From: Cucumibacter marinus DSM 18995
GTDB lineage: Bacteria; Pseudomonadota; Alphaproteobacteria; Rhizobiales; Devosiaceae
NCBI RefSeq assembly: GCF_000429865.1
Contig: NZ_AUCR01000002.1
Span: 404,988-468,987 of the forward strand
DNA length: 64,000 bases
Reading direction: 5' to 3'
In this document: in pieces, positions 42,110 to 50,189 of the stretch
How positions within the stretch are numbered: position 1 is the stretch's first letter
How the letters are laid out: each line of letters starts with the position of its first letter
Position numbers and translations under genes: made by a program
Notes under the pieces: generated by a model
Databases searched by the model: none
What the model saw: only the letters and a program-made list of their open reading frames with translations
Told to the model about the DNA's origin: nothing

Positions 42110-42296
42110 GGGATATCCCCTCGCAATCAGATTCAAGGGGCGAGTCTAACCCTTTGCCCATGTGGCGCAATTGACGATTGTGCCACGCTGCTATGCAGGC
42201 TGACCCTTGAAGGCCAACGGCTCGAACCGGAAAGGCGATCTGCATCCCCGTTCGGGGCTGAAGACATGTCTTTACCAGGTGTGCGCAGGTTCTTTT

Positions 42297-42350
42297 TGTG
42301 GTCGCGTGCCCGAACCAGAGAACCGTTTCACACTTCTCTTGGGCACGCTC
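42297..42350. repeat. Dispersed Hyphomicrobiales-type repeat, copy 5
   Basis: GTCGCGTGCCCgaaccagagaACCGTTTCACACTTCTCTTGGGCACGC. Outer arms GCGTGCCC and GGGCACGC pair. It abuts the minus-strand terminator at 42351. Confidence 0.72.
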
Positions 42351-42380
42351 AAAAAAAAGAAGGCCGCTGGCGGAGCGGCC
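42351..42380 (-). terminator. Orphan intrinsic terminator, minus strand
   Basis: GGCCGCT / AGCGGCC stem with a five-base loop followed on the minus strand by TTCTTTTTTTT. No minus-strand gene lies upstream of it before 42709, where a plus-strand operon begins. It must end an unannotated transcript or act in a long leader of the thioesterase gene. Confidence 0.75.
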
Positions 42381-42638
42381 GAGACGCGTCCAAATTGGGG
42401 GAACCTGGCGCGTTGGGCGGATGGGGCTCCGCCGATAGGCGGAACGGGGCGTTCCGCAAGACCAGCGCTGGCGTTAGGCGGGTGCGCCGGTCAAATGCAC
42501 GCTAGGGGCGCTGTTTGAACGCCGGGTGAAGCTTGGGTGACGGTTCGATGACAATCCACAGGGGCGGGGGCACCCGAGGCTTGACACAAGTGGCGCTAGC
42601 GCAAGCCGCGAATTCCAGCCACATTTTCAAATGCCCGA

Positions 42639-42665
42639 TGTCGGATCGGCGGGTGCCGGTTCGTC
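42639..42665 (+). promoter_or_regulatory. Candidate ECF42-type promoter of the YCII-sigma operon
   Basis: TGTCGG, 17 bases, CGTC. The same motif with the same spacing and an identical 14-base start TGTCGGATCGGCGG occurs at 44343-44369. It lies 44 bases upstream of ATG 42709. It suggests the sigma factor transcribes its own operon. Confidence 0.7.
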
Positions 42666-42708
42666 CTAGTGGGGCGAAGGATGCGCTTCGCGCAACAGGA
42701 GACAAGAG

Positions 42709-43074
42709 ATGCAATACGCCATTCTGATTTTCGGCGCCGACGGGGTGTTTGACGATCTTCCGGAAGACGATCAGCGGACCTATATGCAGCAGCACCGCGA
42801 CATGCAGACGAAATATGAGGATCGGTTAGGGGCCATTGCCCGGCTGATGCCCTCGACCAGTGCCATGACGGTCACCAGCAAGAATGGCTCTGTGATCGTG
42901 ACCGACGGTCCCTATGCCGAGAGCAAGGAACAGCTTCTGGGTCTCTACATCGTTGAAGCGGACAGCATGGAAGAGGCCATCGAGGCAGCGAAAATGCTGC
43001 CCACCGGATTCAATTCCATGGAGGTGCGGCCGGTGGCCCAGGCGCCCGTGCAACGGGAAGCCGCAACGGCATGA
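42709..43074 (+). CDS. YCII/DGPF-domain protein, partner of ECF sigma factor
   Basis: A 121-residue YCII-related protein with the DGPYAESKEQLLGLYIVEADSMEEAIEAAKMLP signature. Genes of this type are the conserved partners of ECF42 sigma factors, and here the stop overlaps the sigma ATG by ATGA. Its biochemical role, perhaps sensing, is not established. GGAGACAAGAG precedes ATG 42709. Confidence 0.9.
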   Translation: MQYAILIFGADGVFDDLPEDDQRTYMQQHRDMQTKYEDRLGAIARLMPSTSAMTVTSKNGSVIVTDGPYAESKEQLLGLYIVEADSMEEAIEAAKMLPTGFNSMEVRPVAQAPVQREAATA

Positions 43075-44336
43075 ACACAGGCGGCAGCGCGGCCATTGCC
43101 GCCCGGTTGCGCGCGGTGCGACCGCGCGCACTGGCTGCGCTGACCCGCATGTTGCGCGATCTCGATCTGGCCGAAGACGCCCTGCAGGACGCGTCCCTGG
43201 CGGCATTAGACACCTGGAGCCGGAATGGAATACCGCGCGATCCCTTGGCCTGGGTACTGACGGTGGCGCGCAACCGGGCACGCGATGCGTTGCGGCGGCG
43301 GCAACGTGTCGATGACACCCCGGCGGAAGAGCTTCTCGAGGCAGGGCTCGGGGCGTCGGACCGGGATATCGAGGCAGAAGAGGTCCAAGCCCTGGACGAG
43401 GCTGTCTACAAGGACGATGTGTTGCGGCTCATGTTCATGTGCTGCCACACCGAACTCTCCCCCACCGATCAGCTCGCCCTGGCGCTCAAGGTGATCGCCG
43501 GTTTACGGGTCGAGGAAATCGCGCGGGCGTTTCTGGTGTCGCCCAGGGCGATGGAACAGCGCATCACACGCGCCAAGAAGCGCGCCGGGGCCGTGGCGGC
43601 AAAGCTGGATGCACCTTCTCTTGCCGAGCGGGCCGCACGGCTCGATGCGGTGGCGGCGATGATCTATCTGATGTTCAACGAAGGCTACCAGACCCGGGGC
43701 GGGGAGGCGCCGATCCGGGTGGATCTGTGTGCCGAGGCGATCCGGCTCGGGCGATTACTGGTGAGCCTGTTTCCCGGTCAGCCGGAGGCGTTGGGGCTGC
43801 TGGCGCTGATGCTGCTGCAGCATTCGCGGCGCAGCGGGCGGACCGACGGTGAGGGCCAGCTTGTGCCGCTCGACCGGCAGGTCCGGAGTTGCTGGGACCG
43901 GCCGATGATCGATGAAGGCACGGTGCTTGTCGAAAAGGCGCTGCGGCACCGCCAACCCGGGCCCTATCAGGTGCAGGCGGCAATTGCGGCGGTGCATTGC
44001 GCGGCCCATCGGGCCGAGGACACGGACTGGGCCGAGATCGAACGGCTCTATGCCGCGCTGATGCAGATCCAGCCGAGCGCGGTCGTTGCGCTCAACCATG
44101 CGGTGGCGGTGTGGAAGCTCGAAGGCGCCGAAGCGGCGCTCGAGCGGCTCGCCGCCATTGAAGACGAACTCGGCGATTACCTGCATTTCCAGTCGACCCG
44201 CGCGGCGCTGCTGGCGGAGGCGGGCAGGATGCCCGAAGCGGTGGCCGCCTATCGGCGGGCGCTTGGGCTGGGACCCAACAAGGCGGAAGAAGCCCATATA
44301 TTGCAGCGGCTTGCAGAGATCGGCGAAAAAAACTGA
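43071..44336 (+). CDS. ECF42-type RNA polymerase sigma factor with C-terminal extension
   Basis: A 421-residue ECF sigma factor. The region-2 helix LRDLDLAEDALQDASLAALDTW and region 4 (LSPTDQLALALKVIAGLRVEEIARAFLVSPRAMEQRITRAKKR) occupy the first 185 residues. The remainder is the long helical TPR-like extension typical of ECF42, with the YLMFNEGYQ and LCAEAIRLGRLL motifs, replacing a classical anti-sigma factor. It recognises the TGTCGG-N17-CGTC motif by inference. Translationally coupled to the YCII gene. Confidence 0.93.
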   Translation: MNTGGSAAIAARLRAVRPRALAALTRMLRDLDLAEDALQDASLAALDTWSRNGIPRDPLAWVLTVARNRARDALRRRQRVDDTPAEELLEAGLGASDRDIEAEEVQALDEAVYKDDVLRLMFMCCHTELSPTDQLALALKVIAGLRVEEIARAFLVSPRAMEQRITRAKKRAGAVAAKLDAPSLAERAARLDAVAAMIYLMFNEGYQTRGGEAPIRVDLCAEAIRLGRLLVSLFPGQPEALGLLALMLLQHSRRSGRTDGEGQLVPLDRQVRSCWDRPMIDEGTVLVEKALRHRQPGPYQVQAAIAAVHCAAHRAEDTDWAEIERLYAALMQIQPSAVVALNHAVAVWKLEGAEAALERLAAIEDELGDYLHFQSTRAALLAEAGRMPEAVAAYRRALGLGPNKAEEAHILQRLAEIGEKN

Positions 44337-44342
44337 GACCGG

Positions 44343-44369
44343 TGTCGGATCGGCGGTCTGCCAAGCGTC
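44343..44369 (+). promoter_or_regulatory. Candidate ECF42-type promoter of the VOC gene
   Basis: TGTCGG, 17 bases, CGTC; matches the element at 42639-42665, including 14 identical bases at its start. It sits between the sigma stop codon and the VOC gene ATG 44410, so the VOC gene can be transcribed separately by the sigma factor. Confidence 0.7.
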
Positions 44370-44409
44370 CTTGGATCAGCCGGGAACGGCTCAACTCAAG
44401 GAGGACATC

Positions 44410-44787
44410 ATGGACAAATATACAACCGCAGGCGCACCGAGCTGGATCGAACATTCGGGGCCGGATGGCGCAGCTGCGCGCAAATTCTACGAGGATGTGA
44501 TCGGCTGGACGGTCAAGGAAATGCCGATGGGTGACGGGAGCAATTATCCCGTTCTCAATGTCGGCGAAGAATCTGTGGGCGGTCTCAATCCGCGCCCGGC
44601 AGAAGCGGGGCTCTGGACGGTCTACATCACGGTCGACGATGTCGATGCGACCCATGCCAAGGCGGTGGCGAATGGCGCCAAGAGCCTTGCCGAACCGTTC
44701 AACGCGCCGGGTGTCGGGCGGATGGCCCATATCCTCGACCCCTTCGGGGCGGCGATGGCTTTCATCACCTATGAGAGCCAGAATTGA
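44410..44787 (+). CDS. VOC (glyoxalase/bleomycin-resistance) family protein
   Basis: A 125-residue vicinal-oxygen-chelate fold: APSWIEHSGPDGAAARKFYEDVIGWTVKEMPMG, then LWTVYITVDDVDATHAKAVANGAKSLAEP and MAHILDPFGAAMAFITYE, the two beta-alpha-beta-beta-beta halves. Substrate unknown. ATG 44410 follows AAGGAGGA. The ECF42-like promoter just upstream makes it a likely regulon member. Confidence 0.9.
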   Translation: MDKYTTAGAPSWIEHSGPDGAAARKFYEDVIGWTVKEMPMGDGSNYPVLNVGEESVGGLNPRPAEAGLWTVYITVDDVDATHAKAVANGAKSLAEPFNAPGVGRMAHILDPFGAAMAFITYESQN

Positions 44788-44841
44788 TCCAATGCCGCTT
44801 CGCCCTTTCCGGGCGGGGCGGCGTAAACGGAGAAGGGTGGA

Positions 44842-45177
44842 ATGGTCGACAAATCGAAGGACCCGCAATTGCAGACCGAGCTGCGGGCAGCGCTGGGGCA
44901 TCGGTCCGATATCGTCGAGAAGCGCATGTTTGGCGGGCAGGCCTTCATGCTCGATGGCAAGATGTTGTGTACGGCGGGCAAGGGGCGGTTCATGTTCCGG
45001 GTAGGACGCGAGACCGAGGCCGAAGCACTGGCGCTGCCCGGCACGACACTCGTCGAAATGAAGGGCCGGCCCATGCCCGGCTATATCGTTGTGCAGCCGG
45101 ATCAAGCGCATGAGATCGGGCTCGAAACCTGGATCGCCATGGCGGAGCGCTACGTCCGCGCGCTGCCCGAAAAATGA
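44842..45177 (+). CDS. TfoX/Sxy N-terminal domain protein
   Basis: A 111-residue protein of the TfoX N-terminal type (EKRMFGGQAFMLDGKMLCTAGKGRFMFRVG, LVEMKGRPMPGYIVV). It lacks the TfoX C-terminal domain, so a competence-regulator role is doubtful. It may share the VOC transcript. Confidence 0.88.
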   Translation: MVDKSKDPQLQTELRAALGHRSDIVEKRMFGGQAFMLDGKMLCTAGKGRFMFRVGRETEAEALALPGTTLVEMKGRPMPGYIVVQPDQAHEIGLETWIAMAERYVRALPEK

Positions 45178-45200
45178 GCAAGGCCGAGGAGTGAACGCAG

Positions 45201-45875
45201 ATGTTTGCCGGATTGCCCAAGGATTTCACCGGGTTCCTCAAGGACCTCTCCAATAACAATGACAAGGCCTGGTTCGATGCCAATCGCGAGAGATATCAGG
45301 CATCGATCGTCGATCCGCTGATGGACCTGATTGTCGGGCTTGCGCCGGTTGTCGAGGCGCTCGACCCGCCGCACAAGGCGGTGCCCAAAATCAATGGCTC
45401 GATGCGCCGGATCTTTCGCGACACCCGGTTTTCCAAGGACAAGACGCCCTATCACACCCATGCGCATCTGGTGTTCTGGTGCGGGGATCACCCCAACCGG
45501 TCGCCGGGCATCCATCTTGTGTTTCATGCCGACGGGTTCGCGTTCGGGGCCGGGCAGTGGGGGCTCGATGCCGATCAGCTCCTCAAGTTCAGGCAGGCGG
45601 TCGAGGCCGATGGCGGCGCCGGAATCGAGGCTGCGACGGCTGGTGCCAGGGCACTGGGCGCCTTGCCGGACCAACCGGAGCTCACACGCGTGCCGAAAGG
45701 CTATGATTCGGGGAGCGAATCGGCGGAATGGCTGCGGCGAAAGTCGGTCGTTTTGCGGACGCAACGTATGCAATATCCGCAGGAACTCTTTGGAAACAAA
45801 GCAATTCCCTATCTATCTCGCATTTGTACTGGTTTGGCCGAGGTGAATAAATATATGTTCAGCGTCGTGGCTTGA
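45201..45875 (+). CDS. DUF2461 family protein
   Basis: A 224-residue soluble protein. GLPKDFTGFLKDLSNNNDKAWFDANRERYQ, the IFRDTRFSKDKTPYHTHAHLVF core and YPQELF near the end define the DUF2461/TIGR02453 family. Full length. Function unknown. It follows the TfoX-like gene by 23 bases and is probably in the same transcript. Confidence 0.92.
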   Translation: MFAGLPKDFTGFLKDLSNNNDKAWFDANRERYQASIVDPLMDLIVGLAPVVEALDPPHKAVPKINGSMRRIFRDTRFSKDKTPYHTHAHLVFWCGDHPNRSPGIHLVFHADGFAFGAGQWGLDADQLLKFRQAVEADGGAGIEAATAGARALGALPDQPELTRVPKGYDSGSESAEWLRRKSVVLRTQRMQYPQELFGNKAIPYLSRICTGLAEVNKYMFSVVA

Positions 45876-45934
45876 CATTTGGCAGTCGAAAAGGCGCCAT
45901 AAGTGGGTGATAGGTCGCCTTTGCGGGGTGGCTG

Positions 45935-46342
45935 ATGGGAAGAGGTATGTTCAGAACGTTCAAGCAATGGCTGGCGGCGCTTGTTTTGGTTTTGACCGGG
46001 GTGCCGGCTGCTCAGGCAGAGAATTTCAATCCGCATGGCATCTGGGAGCCTCCGGGCAAGGAGGCGCGCTACCGGGTAACCCTTTGCGGTGACGGGAGCC
46101 AACTCTGCGCCCTCGTAGTCTATATCCGGCCCGACCAGCAGACCGAAAGAAACAAGAAATATATCGGCACCTATCTGTTCGAGAAGCTGCCGCGGACCGG
46201 GCCAAACCGCTGGCGCGGCCAGGTGACGCTGGAAGACACCACCATCAACGGGACGGTGGAGATGGTCGGACGAAACGAATTGAAGGTCACCGGCTGCGTG
46301 TTGCTGGTTCTGTGCGACAACCTGGTGATGACGCGCCGCTGA
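45935..46342 (+). CDS. Exported DUF2147-like protein
   Basis: A 135-residue exported protein: signal peptide ending AAQAEN, then a small beta-barrel-like domain (NPHGIWEPPGKEARYRVTLCGDGSQLCALVVYIRPDQ, ERNKKYIGTYLFEKLPRTGPNRWRGQVTLEDTTINGTVEMVGRNELKVTGC) of DUF2147 type. The start may be ATG 45935 or ATG 45947. A bidirectional terminator follows. Confidence 0.8.
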   Translation: MGRGMFRTFKQWLAALVLVLTGVPAAQAENFNPHGIWEPPGKEARYRVTLCGDGSQLCALVVYIRPDQQTERNKKYIGTYLFEKLPRTGPNRWRGQVTLEDTTINGTVEMVGRNELKVTGCVLLVLCDNLVMTRR

Positions 46343-46366
46343 CCGGGGCGAACAGGAATGATCGAA

Positions 46367-46392
46367 AGAAGGGCCGCATGCGGCCCTTTTTT
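46367..46392. terminator. Bidirectional intrinsic terminator
   Basis: AAGGGCCGCATGCGGCCCTT followed by TTTTG on the plus strand and TCTTTC on the minus strand. It separates the convergent DUF2147-like and transporter genes. Confidence 0.88.
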
Positions 46393-46411
46393 GTTGCCCC
46401 GGGACGGAAAA

Positions 46412-47314
46412 TCAGCCGGTGGCGGCTGGCTTTCTGCGCAAGAGGGGCAGCGTTTCAACAGCCACGATGGCGATGAAGATCAGCGCCGCGCCGAGATAGC
46501 CGATCAGGGGAAGGCGCTCCCCGAGGAACAGGGCGCCACCCAACGCTGCGAAGAGAGATTCTGCCGACAGAATGATTGCCGCGTTGGCGGGCGGAACGTG
46601 TTGTTGGGCAATGGCCTGAAAGGTGAAGCCGACCGCGGTCGACAGCAGCCCGGCATAAAGGATTTCGCCCCAACCGAGGCGGAAGGCATCAAGGGTGACC
46701 GGCTCGGTGGCGAAGGCACCCACAGCGGCGAACAGGCCGGCCAGCAGGAAGATCACCGAAGAGATGAAGATGGGCCGGGCGGTCGAGCGTGCCAGGTAGC
46801 CGAGCACCAGCACATGAACGCCCCAGAAAAACGCGCTGGCGATGATCAGATAATCGCCGGTGACCATGGAGGTGAAGCTGGCGCCATTGAGCAGGTACAG
46901 ACCGGCGACGGCCATCGGCATGCCGATCCAGACCACCGGGTGCGGCGCGGTGCGCAGGAGCACGAGCAGAATGAAGGGCACGAAGAACACATACAGCCCT
47001 GTGAGGAAGCCGCCATTGGTGACGCTGGTGGACATCAGCCCCGCCTGCTGCAGCCAGGAGGCGATGAAGAACGCGACCGAGACCAATCCCATGACCTGCC
47101 AGTCGCGGCGCGAAATGGGTTCGGCGCGGCGGCGGTGTTCGATCAGCGCCAGGGGCAGGATGACAAGGCCGCCCAGAATGTAGCGCGAGGCGATGAAGGT
47201 GAGCGGCCCCATGGCTTCCATCGCGGTCTTTTGCGCAATGAAGGCAAAGCCCCACACCATGGTGGCAATCAACAATACGCAAAGCGCCAGCGGGCGAGGC
47301 ATGGTGGGCGACAT
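46412..47314 (-). CDS. DMT superfamily (EamA) transporter
   Basis: A 300-residue ten-helix exporter with two EamA repeats: LLIATMVWGFAFIAQKTAMEAMGPLTFIASRYILGGL at the N-terminus and GEILYAGLLSTAVGFTFQAIAQQHVPPANAAIILSAESLFAALGGALFLGERL at the C-terminus, with the AESLFA..LGE ending typical of the family. Substrate unknown. ATG 47314 is chosen for the first helix position; ATG 47302 is possible. It is unlike the transporter at 8003 outside the family motifs. Confidence 0.9.
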   Translation of the reverse strand: MSPTMPRPLALCVLLIATMVWGFAFIAQKTAMEAMGPLTFIASRYILGGLVILPLALIEHRRRAEPISRRDWQVMGLVSVAFFIASWLQQAGLMSTSVTNGGFLTGLYVFFVPFILLVLLRTAPHPVVWIGMPMAVAGLYLLNGASFTSMVTGDYLIIASAFFWGVHVLVLGYLARSTARPIFISSVIFLLAGLFAAVGAFATEPVTLDAFRLGWGEILYAGLLSTAVGFTFQAIAQQHVPPANAAIILSAESLFAALGGALFLGERLPLIGYLGAALIFIAIVAVETLPLLRRKPAATG

Positions 47315-47454
47315 GGCAGTGTTCACCTGATCGAGAAACCGGGAAGGGTCCGGCCCAAAGACAGCCGGAAAGGGCACCCGTCAGGGCGCCCGTTTTCCAT
47401 GCCAGTGAATTGCAGAATTAGCAACCCGGAGCAATACGGGGCCACGGTGTTCAA

Positions 47455-48717
47455 TCAGGCCAGTTCGACCTCAAGCGCTGCGATGAGACGTTCGATCTCT
47501 TCGGGCTCGGTGTAGTGGAGGAAGGACAGCCGCAGCACGCCGTGGTCGGGATCGATGCCCATCGCCTCCATCAGGCGCACGGCATAGAAATGGCCGCCCG
47601 AGGCCATGATGCCATGTTGAGCCAGGCCCTTGGCGATCTCGCCGCCCGGCCGATCGGCGATGACCGAGATGGTCGGTGCGCGGCTCTCGGGTTCGGCGGG
47701 GCCGACAAGGCGAATGTCGTTGCGGTCGGTGAGGTAGTTGAGGAGCGGGGCCATCAGCATGGTCTCTTGCGCGCGCATGGCCGTGTGGGCGCGGCGGAAG
47801 GGTGTGGCGTCTCCGGTCTGATCAGCGGCAAGGCCCGCGACGGCTTCGAGGTAGTCGACAATGCCGGCAGCGGCCGCGATCTGGGCATGGTCCGGGCCGG
47901 CAATGGTCAGACGTTTGCGCAGGAACCTGTCGTTGAAATAGTGACCCTGATTGGCCAGCACCCGGCCGAGCTCGGGGCGGATCATCATCACGCCGAGATG
48001 GGGGCCATAGGTCTTGTAGGCCGAAAACAGGTAGATATCGGCACCGAGATTGCCGAGATCAGGCAGGCCGTGGGGAGCATAAGCGACGCCGTCGACAATG
48101 CTGAGAATGCCGGCCTCGCGCAGCCGGGCGCAGATCTGGTTGGCCGGATTGATCTCGCCGACAATGTTGGAAACATGCGGGAAGGCGACAAAAGCGACCT
48201 TGTCGTCGAGCAACTCTTCAAGGTCGTCCGGGTCGAGGCGGCCGGTGGAGGAATTGACCTTCCACTCGCGGATTTCATGGCCTTCGGCGGCGAGGCGGCG
48301 CCAGGCGCCCGAATTGGCCTCATGGTCCTGATTGGTGACGACGATGGCGCTGTTGGGCCGGATATGGCCGGCAAGCGCATGGGCCAGCATATAGGTGTTG
48401 GCCGAGGTCGAAGGACCGAAATGGACGGCATCGACGGGCACGTTCAGCGCCGCGGCGAGGCGCGCATAAGCGAGGTCCATCGCCTGGCCCGCCTCGCTGG
48501 ACGCAGGATAGGGGCTGTAGGGCTGGACCTTCTTGGTGAGGTAATAGTCGTTGAGCCGGTCGATGACCTGGCGGCAGGGATAGGCACCGCCGGCGTTCTC
48601 GAAAAAGGCCCAATCGCGCAGTGAAGGCTCTTCGAATGCCGGGAAATGCGAGCGCAGTTTTGCCGGGTTGAGGGGCAGGTCCTTCTGGGTTTGCCGGGAC
48701 GGCATTGAATTGCTCAC
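47455..48717 (-). CDS. Class V aminotransferase, cysteine-desulfurase-like
   Basis: A 420-residue PLP enzyme of the NifS/SufS/CsdA fold type. Seen are the N-terminal FENAGGAYPCRQVIDRLNDYY, the FGPSTSANTYMLAHAL helix, the D/H cofactor region SIVDGVAYAPHG and the Schiff-base lysine in LFSAYKTYGPHLGVM. The loop where desulfurases carry the reactive cysteine reads MASGGHFYAVRLMEA, without cysteine, so desulfurase activity is doubtful and another lyase or transaminase reaction is likely. The start is GTG 48717 or ATG 48705. No iron-sulfur genes nearby. Confidence 0.87.
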   Translation of the reverse strand: MSNSMPSRQTQKDLPLNPAKLRSHFPAFEEPSLRDWAFFENAGGAYPCRQVIDRLNDYYLTKKVQPYSPYPASSEAGQAMDLAYARLAAALNVPVDAVHFGPSTSANTYMLAHALAGHIRPNSAIVVTNQDHEANSGAWRRLAAEGHEIREWKVNSSTGRLDPDDLEELLDDKVAFVAFPHVSNIVGEINPANQICARLREAGILSIVDGVAYAPHGLPDLGNLGADIYLFSAYKTYGPHLGVMMIRPELGRVLANQGHYFNDRFLRKRLTIAGPDHAQIAAAAGIVDYLEAVAGLAADQTGDATPFRRAHTAMRAQETMLMAPLLNYLTDRNDIRLVGPAEPESRAPTISVIADRPGGEIAKGLAQHGIMASGGHFYAVRLMEAMGIDPDHGVLRLSFLHYTEPEEIERLIAALEVELA

Positions 48718-48916
48718 GGTGGGTCCATCTCTCTGCGGGGGCTTCGAGAGACGCTAGACCGCCAAAATCGAGCCGACAAGGGGCGTATGGGCAGTGACGC
48801 CGCAAATATGACGGGCCTGCACCCCCTGGGGGAGCGCAGGCCCGGCGGAGAGGCCGGTGGGCGGACAGGCAAGTACTTCAACGAACGCCACGCTGTCCGG
48901 CTCGTGATTGGCGGGG

Positions 48917-49540
48917 TCAGCTGCCCCGGCGGCCAGACTGCTCAGGGCCGCCCCGGTCGTTGTCTCCGCCGCGATGACCGTGGGCCAAGCCGTGGTTGTT
49001 GGGGGCCAGTTCGGCCTTCTGGTCATCGGTCAGGCTGTCGAAGAATGCCTCGAATGCCGGCAGAACGCTGTCAACGGCGGTGAGGCGCGCCTCACCAAGG
49101 CTCTGACGCAGGCGGATATTGTCGACCGCGTCGCCGGGCTCTTCGGCATTGAGCGCGGCACACACCGCGGCATAGTCGGCCTGGGCGGCAAGCGCGGCAT
49201 CAGACAGCGCGGCCAGAAGCGGCTCCTGGTCGGGAGTCAGTTCGACCCGGTCGCCGGTGTGCTCGATCATGGCGGAAACGCGCATGGCGCCATTGGCCTC
49301 GCAAGTGAAAGAGAAGGGACCACCGCCGCGCATGCCAGGGCCATCGCGCATCTCGGGCCCGCCGCGCATGCCGCGCTGATGGTCTCCCCTGTGCACGGCC
49401 TGGCCGCGCTGCATCTGATGCGCCTGGGTGACGGGCGTGCCGTCGGGCGTTTCCTGGGCATAGGCCACCATCGGCACGGCGGTAGAGGCCATGGTTGCGG
49501 CGAGGGCGAGGGGCAGGGTGAAGGTTTTCAAGAGGGTCAT
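48917..49540 (-). CDS. Periplasmic LTXXQ (Spy/CpxP-like) protein
   Basis: A 207-residue exported protein: signal peptide ending VAYAQ, a Gly/Met/His/Arg-rich segment (QRGMRGGPEMRDGPGMRGGG), then a helical domain with two LTxxQ motifs (ELTPDQEPLLAALSDA and SLTDDQKAELAPNN), as in Spy, CpxP and metal-resistance relatives. The C-terminal tail HGLAHGHRGGDNDRGG is His-rich. It may be a chaperone or metal binder in the periplasm. ATG 49540 has GGAG at nine bases. Confidence 0.82.
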   Translation of the reverse strand: MTLLKTFTLPLALAATMASTAVPMVAYAQETPDGTPVTQAHQMQRGQAVHRGDHQRGMRGGPEMRDGPGMRGGGPFSFTCEANGAMRVSAMIEHTGDRVELTPDQEPLLAALSDAALAAQADYAAVCAALNAEEPGDAVDNIRLRQSLGEARLTAVDSVLPAFEAFFDSLTDDQKAELAPNNHGLAHGHRGGDNDRGGPEQSGRRGS

Positions 49541-49697
49541 TCGATCAGTCTCCATTGGGTTGGTTGCGGCGCCGCCGGAGGGCCACTGTGTGCCGGCGAC
49601 GACATGGAGACTGACAGGAGGCGCCTTGCCTCAACTTTGCGGTGAGATGAAAAAACGGCAAGCTTGGTAAGGTGCGGCAAGACGTTGAACACAAAGC

Positions 49698-49723
49698 AAA
49701 AAGGCCGACCCAAAGGGCCGGCC
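49698..49723 (-). terminator. Intrinsic terminator of the small membrane protein gene
   Basis: GGCCGGCCC / GGGTCGGCC stem (one mismatch) with a short TTT loop, then TTTTT on the minus strand, 33 bases after the stop at 49756. Confidence 0.8.
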
Positions 49724-49755
49724 AGATGTTCGCTTAGACTGTCAAAGGGGGGAGG

Positions 49756-50010
49756 TCAGTCAAATCGCTGAGGATTGTCAACTTCGCGAACCCGAACCGC
49801 CTGCTTGCGCAACAGACGGGACGTCTGATTCATCACATAGGCAGTGATAAATCCGGATACAAGGAGGGCGCATACGAACACCGCGGCAAAGGCGCCGCCC
49901 TCGGGCTGCGCGCCTGTGGGCGCCGCCAGGGCCGGTGCCGACATGGCCGGAACGGCAACAAGCAGGGCGGAAGTCAGCGTCGCGGCAATGTGAACAACGC
50001 GGGAAGGCAT
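49756..50010 (-). CDS. Small membrane protein with signal-like N-terminus
   Basis: An 84-residue protein: cleavable-looking N-terminus (MPSRVVHIAATLTSALLVAVPAMSAPALA), a Gly/Ala link, one transmembrane helix (AFAAVFVCALLVSGFITAYVM) and a basic tail NQTSRLLRKQAVRVREVDNPQRFD. RBS AAGGAGA before ATG 50010. No family recognised. Confidence 0.65.
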   Translation of the reverse strand: MPSRVVHIAATLTSALLVAVPAMSAPALAAPTGAQPEGGAFAAVFVCALLVSGFITAYVMNQTSRLLRKQAVRVREVDNPQRFD

Positions 50011-50189
50011 CGCTATGGTCTCCTTGAGTAGCTGCGATTAGGCTGATTAGGCGCTTTGAATGCGCAAAGATTTTGAGCGGGTTGCGGTTTCATCGTCGCG
50101 ATTTTGCGGCGGTTCCATGACGAGGGGCATGACGGGTTACCTTTCGGTAACCCATTGAAAGGGGCTGAGCGCCCCTTGAGGAGGTGCAC

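Noticed and set aside
44842-45177. TfoX-like gene as a competence regulator
   Set aside because: Only the N-terminal TfoX domain is present and no competence genes are near; kept only as a family assignment.
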